A stretch of DNA of 64,000 nucleotides. It comes from Gamarada debralockiae. Lineage: Eukaryota > Ascomycota > Leotiomycetes > Helotiales > Hyphodiscaceae. The position numbers were made by a program, and so were the translations under genes. Where the stretch lies: positions 54,909 to 118,908 of the forward strand of contig NXFV01000856.1 of NCBI GenBank assembly GCA_002803225.1. Direction: 5' to 3'. Below the pieces are notes generated by a model that had not been told where the DNA came from, searched no databases, and worked only from the letters and a program-made list of their open reading frames with translations. Of the stretch, positions 10,926-21,642 are shown piece by piece (position 1 is the first letter of the stretch; each line of letters starts with the position of its first letter).

Positions 10926-12144
10926 ATGGCAGCTTCATTTCCTCCCCTTCCTCTGCCCCAGGGAATCACTGAGTCCTACATCCAAACCCATGACCTAAAC
11001 TACCACGTCCTCAGCTCAGGCCAGCCAAAGAAACCCTCGTCCCCTGCCTCCATGGCTTCCCCGAACTCGCATACTCATGGCTCAAGGTCATGTCAGCCAT
11101 TGCAGCTGAAGGCTATCATGTCGTGGCATACGATCAAAAGGCTATGGACGAACAACGGGTTGGGATACGTGGGACTTCTCGTCAGTCGATTCGAATGCGT
11201 TAGATTTGCACCCGTGATCAGAGATGCCGTGATCTTGGTGAATGCATTGGGTTATAAAGAGGTGGCTTGTGTGCTTGGCCATGATTTTGGCGCAGTGGCT
11301 GCTTCCCTCTGCGCTGTGATGTAGCCGGACATTTTCAAATCGTGAGACCATCCTCAGACTGCTGGAAAGCTACTGACAGTTGGATAGAGTAGTAATAATG
11401 TCCCACCCATTCAAAGGCACGCCCTCCCTCCCCTTCGACATCCTCTCCAACCCTCCAGGGGATTCCCCGGCGTCTCAACCCGACATCCACAAAGCCCTAG
11501 CCTCCTTCCCCGATCCCCACAAACACTACAAATGGTACTACTCCACCTTACCCGCAGCCCACGAAATAAACAACCCAAAAGAAGACCTGTATACCTTCCT
11601 ACGCGGTTATTTCCACCTCAAGAGCGCAGACTGGAAAGGCAATGATCCCAAACTACTGAAAGCATAGGAAGCGACCGAGCTTGCGAAATTACTATATTAC
11701 TATACCATGCCTCTCTATTCCTCCATGTGCGAAGTGGTCAGCCTATCCATGGCGGACGAAGACCCCGCCTCAGTTTCCAAACAAAGTGCTAGGTGGTTGG
11801 ATGACAAGGACCTCGGCGTCTATAAATAGGAATTCGGTCAGAATGGGTTTGAGGGAGGCTTGAATTGGTATCTTGTGGCGACGGATCCGGGGAATATAAA
11901 AGATGTTGAATTGTTTGCTGGCCGAAAGATCGATATTCCTTGCCTGTTCATTTCGGGGAAGAAGGATTGGGGGACTTACAAGAGCCGGGGGATTGAGAAG
12001 ATGAGTGAGGTTTGCACGAAATTTAAGGGTGCAGAGTTGCTGGATGGTGCGGGTCATTGGGTCCAGCAGGAGCAGTTTGAGAAGTTTTTTGAACTGGTTG
12101 CGATGTTTTTGAGGGATGTTAAGAAGGATGCGATTTTGCTTTGA
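10926..12144 (+). pseudogene. Decayed alpha/beta-hydrolase (epoxide hydrolase family)
   Basis: All landmarks of an epoxide hydrolase are present but in several frames. The start MAASFPPLPLPQGI is followed, after a shift near 11035, by the oxyanion motif HGFPEL and VVAYDQ. After a shift near 11135 comes GYGRTTGWDTW. After another shift near 11205 comes VIRDAVILVNALGYKEV and the nucleophile motif GHDFGA. A TAG then stands before PDIFKS (11322). A normal-looking intron (GTGAGA to ATAG, about 11341-11386) leads to a cap-domain exon broken by TAG at about 11666 (where relatives have Trp) and 11827 (where Gln would fit). The end carries the catalytic His region (GAGHWVQQE). The intact family opens epoxides or hydrolyses related substrates. 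Several of the lesions are G-to-A or C-to-T compatible, but the frameshifts are not explained that way. It is not functional as read. Confidence 0.85.
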
Positions 12145-12460
12145 ATTGTACAGGTTCAGAAACAGTAGAAATCTAGAGGCACCTCCTAAATGGAAAGTGG
12201 TTGATTGGCTGGCCTTATGACATGCGGCCAAGTGCAATGTGACGGCCTCAAGTGAGGCAGAGACACAGCCTTGTTCCAAGTCGCTGCAATGTTGGAAACC
12301 AGAAACACCAACTGGCGCCAAACTCTAACATTGCGATCCTATGAGTTTTAAGTATAAAGGCGAACTATGTGCTGCACAATTTCAGTAGCAATCCGAGTAT
12401 CGTCACAAATCATTCAACTTCTCACAAACTTCCAAATTCAAATATCGACACATCCTCAGT
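12145..12460. promoter_or_regulatory. Intergenic/promoter region with a TATA-like box before the repeat-protein gene
   Basis: TATAAAGG lies at 12353-12360, about 100 bp before the ATG at 12461. The interval between them is A/C-rich and looks like a fungal 5' leader. No other start codon opens a frame that joins the downstream Cys-rich exon. Confidence 0.4.
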
Positions 12461-13169
12461 ATGTTACACCTAGACCCAATACCGTCACACCCAGACCCAG
12501 TACCGTCATACCCAGACCCAGTACCGTCATATCCAGATTCAGTATCTTTATACCCAGGCCCAGTACAAGGAGGCGCATCACAAGGAGGCGCAGCACAAGG
12601 AGGCGCAGCTGCACCAGACTCCCCAGAAGAGTGTGACCCCTATTGCCCCTTCGGCTCCCCCTCTGTTCCCATCACTTGCGGCTCTCCAAACATCACTATC
12701 GAACAACCACCATACCTCCGGAATGGGCCGGGCTTCGCTTGTTCTGTTGTAAGTAATTTTGCTATCAATTATTTTGCTTTCTGCCCAGTTATCAAAAATT
12801 TCCTTTCGAGAATATACTAAGGAGGCCATTTCACAGTCTACAAATTACTCTTCCATCCTCAACTCTTGCTGTAGCAACTCGACAAGTTTTGGCAACTACA
12901 CGAGCGACGCAGCGAACCGCGAATTTGGAATTTGTCCATATAGCTTTTGCAAATTAGCGGATGCCAATGCACAAGATTCTTTCATGAGTTGCTTCAACGC
13001 AACAAATTTAGGAGCAGTGGGAGTTAAAGCAAAGTGCTTCGTTAGTGATGCACAGTCGTCTTCTGGGGGTGGGAGTACGGAGATTACAAGTAAGGGAGTG
13101 CGGCTGAGTATTGGGGCTTGGGGTATAATGCTTTTGGTTTTTGGGCAGGTACTAGTGAGGGTGTTATGA
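12461..13169 (+). CDS. Repeat-rich Cys-containing surface-type protein with hydrophobic C-terminal tail
   Basis: Exons 12461-12748 and 12837-13169 give 206 residues; the intron runs from GTAAGT to CACAG with a TACTAA branch. The N-terminal third consists of a 7-residue repeat (PDPVPSY-like, about four copies, coded by 21-bp DNA repeats) and a 5-residue GGAAQ-like repeat (about three copies). A Cys-rich domain with several N-glycosylation sequons follows (CDPYCPFG, NITI, NYSS, NSTS, NYTS). A Ser/Gly stretch then leads to a hydrophobic tail (IGAWGIMLLVFGQVLVRVL), as in GPI-anchored or membrane-anchored fungal surface proteins. No signal peptide is visible at this start. Either it lies in an unrecognised upstream exon, or the repeat expansion replaced it, or the protein is not secreted. 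No named family recognised. Confidence 0.68.
12470..12608 (+). repeat. In-gene tandem repeats (21-bp and 15-bp units)
   Basis: A 21-bp unit (core CCAGACCCAGTACC) is repeated about four times with increasing divergence, followed by three copies of a 15-bp unit (core AAGGAGGCGCA). Both unit lengths are multiples of three, so changes in copy number keep the reading frame. Confidence 0.85.
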
Positions 13170-13524
13170 GACTCCCTAGAGAAGGTAAATCTGTCGGTGA
13201 AGTTGATGTATCTGTTTGGGGATAAGGGTAGGGCTCTTTAGGAAGAGAGAAGGAGTTGGATGATTGAATGTTCTAGACCCAAAGAGACCTTGGTTGATTT
13301 AGTGTTGCGCAACAAACCACCTGCGACAAACACGTCTCTTAATGTTGCGTGCAGTATACCATACTCATGCTTAACATAACAAAATAGGATAATCAAAATC
13401 TCATCTAAAATCCATCCCTATTATACCTATAAGATGCTCCCAAATTATCCTATTTGGACCAAAGCGCCGGGTAAAGTTAACTTCACTGTCGATTCCGAGG
13501 GTTGCTTTTCGAGGTAAGTTCCAG
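13170..13524. other. Intergenic 3' flanks
   Basis: Lies between the ends of the plus-strand surface-type protein gene and the minus-strand HET-type fragment. It contains AT-rich sequence and no supported gene. Confidence 0.5.
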
Positions 13525-14103
13525 TTATGCGTTCGAAATGAAGGGAGTCTCTGGTTGATAGAGCAGCAGGATGATTAATTCATGATCCGAATGAGACAAA
13601 ATAAGCAAAGTGAACTGAAGGAAGCCATCGTCGTGCTCCTTCGTCTGGTAAGCACCTCGCGTAAGCCGCACTGCGTTCTCTCGAAAGCTACTAGTGTAAA
13701 ACTGTGTCGCAGTCTGCTCAAGAATCCCGCCTTTATCATTTCCTAATATGCGGCCGTCTGGAAATATTTGCACGTCAAGAGTTGGACCGCATATGCGTAA
13801 AAAGAGAGTAGAAGATCCCGACCTATCCCGAGCAAGGATAAGTTTCTGGTTTCCACCCCATGGCAGCACAAACCGATCGGCATATTCCACACTAACACCA
13901 ACGAGTGCCTTTGTCGGGAGAAGAAACGACTGTGGGAAGGTGATCCCTGGTAGCTTCCATCCCGCCCACGTCCAGCTTGGGAACCCCAGTCGCCGTTTCG
14001 GCTCTTGGCCTTCTTTATGGGAATTGATAGACCACCTGTTGGAATGAATAACCAGTGACTCTGGTTCTAGGCAGATAGTGTTTCTGGTTATCAGCTGAGT
14101 CAC
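13525..14103 (-). pseudogene. 3' fragment of a heterokaryon-incompatibility (HET) domain-type gene
   Basis: About 192 codons are open, but the frame begins without an ATG just after an in-frame stop. The segment RRLGFPSWTWAGW near residue 38 is the hallmark found downstream of the HET domain in fungal HET-type proteins; a Trp- and Leu-rich beta-type tail follows. The N-terminal HET domain (about 150-300 residues in relatives) is missing. The DNA immediately upstream (14104-14130) carries a short repeat of GCATCACATG, so a deletion or rearrangement there is possible. HET proteins act in non-self recognition and programmed cell death. This remnant lacks the effector domain and is probably dead, unless an upstream exon is hidden. 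Confidence 0.65.
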
Positions 14104-14370
14104 ATAGCATCACATGGCATCACATGACTCAGAGACCATTTGATCAGATGACAGTGTAACGTGTTCTATGAGTCATAGGGAGGATTCCCGTCTATAAGTA
14201 CATACTACTGTACTTGGTTTGTTCATTAGCATCTCCAGTATCTTCATCAGCCTTAATAACCCAACTACATTTGCCTTGTTCCTGTCTGTCACGTAACCAT
14301 ATTGCAAGAGCCACGCCATGCAATCATATGCTCCCATCATCAAACGCAGAAACCAAGAAAAGAAAATTGT

Positions 14371-16773
14371 TCAGCTCGTAGCTCTCTTCTGTGCAATCAT
14401 GCCAGGCGAATAAGGCTGGTCGACATTACTATAAGCCGTCGGTCCAAACGGCACAGTATCATAAGCACCCAGCGGGAAGCTTCCATCCAATGTAATCGTG
14501 CTACCCGCCACACATCTCCCGCTGCCCCAAGCCACCTCCGCAACTCTTTCCCAAAGGCCCTGGATCTCGTAGAGGTCGGAGAGCGTGTAGAAAAGTCTGC
14601 AGTTGGAAGCTTCGTAGATGAATTGGAGAGGGGTGTAGGTATCGTCACCATCATGCATGTTATTTCTGAGGTTGAAGCGAGCTCCCTGATACATGGCACT
14701 GGAGACACCCAAGGGCCAGTCGCCGGTATCTGGGATCCACTCGTCGGCTGGTGGATTGGGAGGTGTAATGTTCTCTTGTTGGAGGAGTTCGAGAGCTATT
14801 GGGACCGTTTGAACGTTGGAAGCGATTTCGGTAAATTGGATGACTTGGGCACCTTTGGAGCCGCAGACGCCTTGCATGGGTCCATATTGAGGACGACCGC
14901 CAAGTGAAACTACTTGTCGTTAGCTAGGATGAAAACGCGATACAGGAGACTTACTGCTTCGAACGCCACCTTGGCTTTTCATAAGCTCGGAGAAGACGGT
15001 ACAGGTGGAACCACAAGAGCCATCGTAAACCAAAACAATATTTTGGCTGTCGAAGAGCTGTGGAGGCGCGTGCGCATTACTCTGGTAACCAGTTACGTTG
15101 ACTCCTCCGCCGGTAGAGAGGACATCGGAAAAGTTGTAGCGGAGTTCTTGGGTGAAGTTATCGCCATATATCACAACCGGTGGGTCTTCCTGGCTCCAGC
15201 TGGTGAATGCCTGATTGTTCACATCCAGAGAACTCTGATATTGGAAGAGGGTGTTGAACGAAGCGTTGTAGACACCTGTAGCAGAGAACAAGTCACCGAG
15301 GTAGTTAACTTCGGGCGTAGCGCGGATTCTGCTGGCTCCGAATGGGACGAGAGTAGGAAACAATTGCGTGAAAGCGTCAAAGCCATTAAGAATGTCTCCA
15401 CCACCATTGTTTTGAAGGTCTACAATGAGCTTCGTCATACCAGCTTTGCGAGCTTCAGCGAGGAATTGGCGGATGGTGTCTTGCTGAAGAAGAGGACTTT
15501 GAGTAGTATCCTTCTCAAGTGCATCAATAAAGCCTTGCATGGCAAGGACGGCAATCGTACTATTGGGCAAGAAGTAACCGGAAGTGTAGCCATCAGGGTG
15601 GATGACCACCGGAGTGGGATAACCAACAAGAGAAGTCAGTGTTAAGCTGTTTGACGTTGTCGATGACGCGGGAGGCGACGATGATGGGGCAGAAGTAGTG
15701 GTTGGAGGAGGGAGATCAACAGCATCGAAGAGATCTTGTCCAGTCTGGATGTTGGTAAAGTCGACACTAGTGAAGGCAACGTTCGCAATTTTGCTAGTGG
15801 TTCCATTGAGGAATGTGTACTCGTAGAAGTCGTCTTGAAATCCATAGGCGTAGCCACCTTGAGCGAAAAAATGCCCCCCTGCAGTAGCAGGAGAAGGATA
15901 GTAGGTAAATGCGAGAGAAAAAAGAGCTTGATTGAAGTTCGCATCTGGATCCTGGAAATTGCTAGTTATTTGCATGATGGAGTTAATGTAGTCGACCACA
16001 TCGACACCGTTGACAGACATAATAGGAGAAGGAGTCCAGTCCAAGTTGCCTGCGACCTGCTTGTCCAAGTCGTCTAAATTGATGTTAGCACATTCCATTT
16101 AAACACACTTATTGCCTTACTCTTGAAGTAGACTTGGGGAATCCTCAAGCCATCGGGAGAGATCGAGACTATATTTCCTCCAAGTTGCTGAAAGGCGAAG
16201 ACGCTAATCAAAGGCATTGGCAAGTTGAAGTGGAAGTCATGAGGTAGAATTTGGACCAGGAGATAAAGATCCACTTCAAACTCCCATTGTGATTCGTACT
16301 TCCCAGTGTTTACATTGTTCTTGATCTCAGCAAGACCACCTAGAACATCAACACCAGGAAGAGTCCATCCGATTGGAGGGTCCTTCAAATAGGCAAGAGT
16401 GCTCTGGAATTGAATATATGGCTTGATGAAGTCGCAGAAAGCGCTTGATCGATTGACATCGAGAGGGACAGACTGTAGACAGCTAAGTGCATCGGAAGCT
16501 TTGACCATACCACCTTTAGTAGTTCCTTTGACAATTTAGCGTGATTTATTGTTAGAAGGCAAGGGCAATTTTACCATTGAGCTGTGCGCTAACTGCCGCA
16601 CACGCAGAGCTACCAGAGGCACTGGAAGATGTGCTTGTAGGCTTCACAGACTGAGCAGTAGCAGAGATCTGGATCGAGGTCGAAGTTGGTGCCGCTGACG
16701 TCCTTTTCACCACTGCTGCCTTTGTGCAGGCAGCGAAGATCCCAAAAGCCGCGATAATGCTAGTGGCACGCAT
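14371..16773 (-). CDS. Secreted S41-family (CPAF-like) peptidase
   Basis: Four exons, 16575-16773, 16121-16525, 14955-16073 and 14371-14909, give 753 residues with consistent phase-1 introns (GTAAAA, GTAAGG and GTAAGT donors). The start MRATSIIAAFGIFAACTKA is a clear signal peptide, followed by a Lys-Arg pair that could be a Kex2-type cleavage site and a Ser/Thr-rich linker. The core contains KLIVDLQNNGGG, the D-x-R/Q-x-N-x-GG strand of S41 proteases, and the segment DGSCGSTCTVFSELMK near residues 552-567, where Ser557 is the likely nucleophile. GGVRSISLGGRPQYGPMQG follows across the last intron. A low-complexity Pro/Ser/Thr loop lies between the two halves. Fungal proteins of this type are extracellular; the substrate is unknown. 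The first acceptor is uncertain: the alternative one is 12 nt downstream and in frame. Confidence 0.85.
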
Positions 16774-16906
16774 GATTAAAATCGAGGAAGTCCTCGACGT
16801 ATGAGGAGACGGGAGGAAAATGTTCCAAACAAGAGCTTTGAACTCGTAGGTAGATGTTGGAGATTGAGGCCGATGAGGAGAAACTCACCTTGGCGTACTT
16901 GACCAC

Positions 16907-16933
16907 TATATATATATATATATATATATATAT
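16907..16933. repeat. (TA)n microsatellite
   Basis: Twenty-seven bases of alternating T and A, 134 bp upstream of the start codon of the minus-strand S41-type peptidase gene, so within its probable promoter or leader. Tracts of this kind vary in length between strains. Confidence 0.95.
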
Positions 16934-18352
16934 CAATTCTTGACATTGACGGCAGTCTAGTCATTGTAATTAGATTCTCACCTCTGCACAGCTCTGTACC
17001 AGACAGGGTGAGCACCGTGCAATGGATGCTATTCCTTTGATGGCTGTGTTGGTAGGCGTTCATTTGGTCTGACTTGGCCGAAGCACTCAGAATCTCCCTG
17101 CCAGGCTGAGAAATGGACGTGAGAACTAGACCCTGGCGCAGGGCCATGACGCGCTGATTGGTTGAACAAACGGTGAAGCGAGGCTGGGAATGCGGTGAGG
17201 TTTACCGGACTGTCCTGTTCAGCCGCCAACAGAGCCGCCCAAATCTTACGGTTTGTGGAATAGAGGCAACTTTATTCTGGTCATGGCAACTGAAATGGGC
17301 TCTTCGAGGTCGGGATATATTCATTTGACGATTTGTTTATTTCCCACAACTGATGAATAATGCTGATAGTCAGTAATCGAAAATTGTGGTGATGCGGCCG
17401 CATTACCAGAGCACGGATGAGAATGGAAACCCTCGCAATTCCAACTGTGTGGATTCCGATGCAGCGAATGACCTCATCAGAAAAGTCCAATAAGGAAAAG
17501 AATAAGCATGGAGATCATTGTGCCATCTAGCTCGCTAGCAGGCAATCCAATGAAAGATAGTGGGCGACTCCACTAGGACGTTTCAGATTTCAGCTGTTTG
17601 TTAGCATCGTAAGCATGGACGAGATTGAAAGTTAACTCCAGTGCGGCCGATGTGAGGAAGGATGCTCACTGCGTCGTTCTGAAAAAGGCTCATAGGGCGT
17701 CGAATAAGGGTATCGAGCACCGGATCCGATTGCCCCAGCCCAAGACTTCTTTCCCACACCCGGTCCCGGCCGCATGCATGCCGACCCGAGCTCAGCAGGG
17801 AGGCGCATCGCTGGTCTAGTCATTGGTCTTCAATACGCTGGCTGGAGGAGGAAGCGCGGTGCATTTCGTTGGGCGGAGGTGAAGGCAAGAATCAGCAGAG
17901 AGATTTGGTGAGGGCGATCGAAAGAGGAGAAGATGACCGTTACCCTTACTATTTTTGGCCTGACTAGCGTGTGCCACCCCCCAGCCTCGCTTGTAGCCTC
18001 GTGGCGTTCGACGAGGTGATTAGTGGCGCAGCATGCTTACAAAGCATTCTCCCGAGCAGAAGCTGGTCATTGGCCTCGTCGTATTGCATTCAAGCTCCAG
18101 AGGCAGTAACTGCCGAGTGATATGACCTAAGCTTCTTTAAAGGTATGATGGAAGCGGGGTCAGCTTTGTGCACGCCATGATGAGTAGAAGGTTGAGCATG
18201 AATATCGAAGGAGTTGATTCTCTTGCCACAGCCCCTTGGGCCGAAGTTTTGGCCCCATCTACGGAACAAAGACGCGTCGAGGTGATGTTGCGCTGAAGGA
18301 TCACATCATTACATTGTACTCAAGTTGCCCTTTAAGCCGTGAGCTTGAACTT

Positions 18353-18870
18353 GCTAACAACTTTCACATGACGCAGCCTTGTAGACAGTTCTCAGCCTCG
18401 AATACGATACCCGTCTAATAACTGGCTAATTTGCTTAGAGGCAGTGTCAAGACAGCCAGTATTGTGAGTTGCCGAGAAAGAAGTAACAACTACTTTGAGC
18501 GATCATGATGCTGGGGAAATCCTATCAGTATCACAACAGAACTTGCATCACGCTTTGAATCTACAACACACATCTTTTCCCCGTCTAAGCCAGAGGTGCA
18601 AGGATCACCAACAACTTCACATGAAGCCCTATAAGCAGTAAACGTTCTCAGCCTCAGGTACGACCCTCACCTGATGATTGGCCAACATGCTTTAGAGCCA
18701 GTGGCGAGGCAACAACTACTGTCTTTGGTCATGGGAGTAGCAGTGAGGACAAGTTCGAATGATCGCCATGATGCATAAATCCTACGATCACGAGAAAACG
18801 GGTGAGAACCACTTCGAATGACCAACATACTGCATAGATCCTACGACCAGGAGAATTTCAAATCATCCTT
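18353..18870. repeat. Diverged direct repeats
   Basis: A segment at about 18357-18460 (ACTTTCACATGACG, TTCTCAGCCTCGAATACGA, TTGCTTAGAGGCAGTG) recurs at about 18613-18715 with many substitutions (AACTTCACATGAAG, TTCTCAGCCTCAGGTACGA, TGCTTTAGAGCCAGTG). A shorter unit with the core AATCCTA or GATCCTA and a following CGA-C-AGGAGA/CACGAGA pattern appears near 18515, 18777 and 18836. Many differences are transitions. No coding frame survives. Confidence 0.55.
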
Positions 18871-20450
18871 CAAGATTACAGTTTTCTTCGGCTCGTACTT
18901 TCCGTCACTCGTTCTCTCTATTGAAGTATTGGCAGGATTGTGTCTTTTGCGCCGAAGGATTCAAAGTCAATCGATGCTTGATCGTATACTTCCGAACTAT
19001 CCGGATGAACCCATCCATACTCGGTTCCTCCCATCGCACCGGGAGCGAGGAAGTTGGACAAGTTTGAGGCTCATTTCAGGTTTAGAGTATTAGGGAGGGA
19101 AACTTCAACTCCAAAGGCAACAAATTCGTATACTCGGGAAATGTGTTTCATTACGAATTCCACCATAGACCTGTGCTGATAGATCGCTGAGGCATCAGTT
19201 ATACGTTCCTAACTACCACAATCCTCCCTCACATCTGCTACATACCGAAATGATACTGTTCTCAGCGGTGGGGTCTACAGAGGACATAAGCAACGAGACA
19301 AATGGTTGAGCTGGGAAAGACCTCGCTGCTCATGCCAATATGAGTACCATACCTCATACGCTTGGGAAGAGTTAGCTTGAATCATGTTGAAGCTATGATA
19401 AAAGTTCAAACAATTTCTATACTCATGCAAGGAATCATCTGCAGCCAAGAAGATATCCAGAAGACTTCAATGGGAATGTGTGCCAAAATGATAAAAGACT
19501 CAACAACATACAGATGACAGAGTATATGCAGGTAAAGTAATAGATGGCTCGGAAACTCGTAACTGGCGCGAAAGCAGTGATCTTCCTCCTTGTCTTCATC
19601 GAAGTGCAAAGTAGCAAATCGACCGAACTATGTCAGGGCAAAGAATATCGACGTTGTAGCCAGAATGTCATTACATTCTATCTCCCACACCAACCTCTCA
19701 CTAGCTGAAGAGAAACTAACATTCGCAACAAGGAGATGGATCCCACCACAGGCCCTGACAAAACTAGGAGGAAGACCTCGCAGGTAAAAGGAGCCGAACG
19801 ATATCAACTAAGTTGGGCTTTTGTGTTCCAACACTTTATTCTACATTTCATAACACTGACTTTATGGAAAAGCAACGACGGACAGTATCTCGAAGGTCCG
19901 CTTACTACAGTCAACTAACCAGAGTCGACTATAGCGTTCGATTAGACGCCAATCAAGAAAACATTTGGTGTCTGAGACATGATGCCCGGTAATGAATGTG
20001 CTACAGCGACCTATATTCGACTCCAATTCTTTAACAACTTCTGCAGTTCGAACCAAAAAGGGCCCGTTTCGATAGCAAGAAGTCTGTGCCAAGTGTGGGA
20101 TAACTAGCCACTGTATATCCCTCTGGATAACATATCCAGCTCAACTCCGTTTTCAGACGAGATTTCTATCAGCATTGCAATACGTGGTACTTCGGTATCC
20201 CCATTGTGGGCTTTTGGCAGGGCGATTTGACTGATTGGGAAGGAATGATCGGTTTGGTTTGATTTGAGCATCCTTTGATGTCCAATCAATTCTGTTCCCT
20301 GCTGTTCGCTACCATTTCTCCCGCAATATAATGGACTTTTGCACTCCAACCTTAGCTTCGTATAATCTTATCTCCAGTCCGCAGTGTAGGGAAAGCCCGA
20401 TGCATATCGCTATCTCATTCTGTCAAGCCCAGTGCGGTTTCTAATTAGCG

Positions 20451-20484
20451 ATTATTAATAAGCAATCGATTGCTTACTAATAAT
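20451..20484. repeat. 34-bp near-perfect palindrome in AT-rich DNA
   Basis: The sequence is symmetric about ATCGAT near 20467, with one mismatched pair in 17. The arms contain TTATTAATAAGCAATC and its complement. It sits at the entry of a strongly AT-rich stretch that runs to about 20.58 kb. It could be the end of a decayed element or a recombination-prone site; there is no coding context. Confidence 0.7.
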
Positions 20485-21642
20485 AATACCCCTTACTATT
20501 ATTTTATCTATTTATCCGTTTTTTTTTAATTCTTGTATAATAATTTATTTTATTACTATAGTATTATTTAGGTTCGCTTTTATAGCAGATGGGATCTTAT
20601 AGTGTCACGACTTAAGTGTCTAGACTTGGTTTACACGTGACGTGGTCTATGTGTAGCTGGATGAAAACTCTACGTAGCTAGCTAGACTTCTCTTCTTTCT
20701 TTATCTATTATTCTAGTTAATGGAATACTGTTTGGTTTTGACTTGACTTAAAGTATTGCTGTGATATAATAACGGGTCCTTCTAGTCGAGACTAAGAGTA
20801 CCTAGGCATACAATTATCTAGGTTCAGGTCCAAGGCCTTGTTCAGCTCTTACGTCCTGATTCTTCTTTTATATGCGCACCTTATTACAAGGCGGCAGCTC
20901 AGCTCCTCTTAACAGATTCTTATCCTTGCATCCCACCCCGTGCATATGAGATCTTCTTCCACACTGCGCTATTATCCACGAATGACCATCATCCTCCACA
21001 ATCCTCTCTCAATTCCTGCTTGCACCCCAGGAACAATTCAGACACGGCCCCAGACCCTCCATTCTCCCAACTAAATGGGATATTTAGCGTTGCGGCAGTG
21101 CCATCCTAAGAGCAAGTGGTTGGTGGAGGCCGTTAAGCATCTCAATACTTTAACCTTGCGGCGGTGACATCCCAACCGAGCTCTAATAAGCATAACTAAA
21201 CATCACCAGGCTTGGCGGCGTGTTAAATTAGCCTCTGAAAAGCCTCGCGTCGTACAAGCGAAGCTGCACATTCCTTTCCCCCATATCGCTTATGCGGGTC
21301 ATCATATGTCGCGATCAGAACATGGGAAAGGGGCAATCATGACTGTTCAACCGCGTCATGCATTGCGTAGGGCAGAGTATTCTACGCCACTGTTCTTGTT
21401 ACTCCTTCGTAGGGCCGTAGATATCCACTTGGATTGCGAGGGATAAGCAGGATAACAGGTAGGGAATATTATTTGTGTATCAAGACTGATAGTTTGGAGA
21501 ACTAACACAGCGTGATCAATGAGTACCTATACATACAGATTCTGATACCCATGAAGCATCATGCATGCTTCTAATTCCAAAGATATACAGCAATCCCTCA
21601 TACCCCCAACACTATGCGTATATTTTGTTTCTCTCCATTTCC

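Larger units (their letters stand above)
16774..21642. other. Gene-poor, repeat-scarred region of about 4.9 kb
   Basis: No open frame exceeds about 125 codons and none has a family signature. The left edge holds the promoter of the S41-type peptidase, including a TA dinucleotide tract. Around 18.35-18.87 kb there are diverged direct repeats. At 20.45-20.60 kb the sequence becomes very AT-rich and contains a near-perfect palindrome. The pattern resembles an old, decayed repetitive island rather than a gene-bearing region. Confidence 0.55.

Noticed and set aside
14914..15645. 243-codon plus-strand frame
   Set aside because: Antisense shadow of the S41-type peptidase exon, with no motif.
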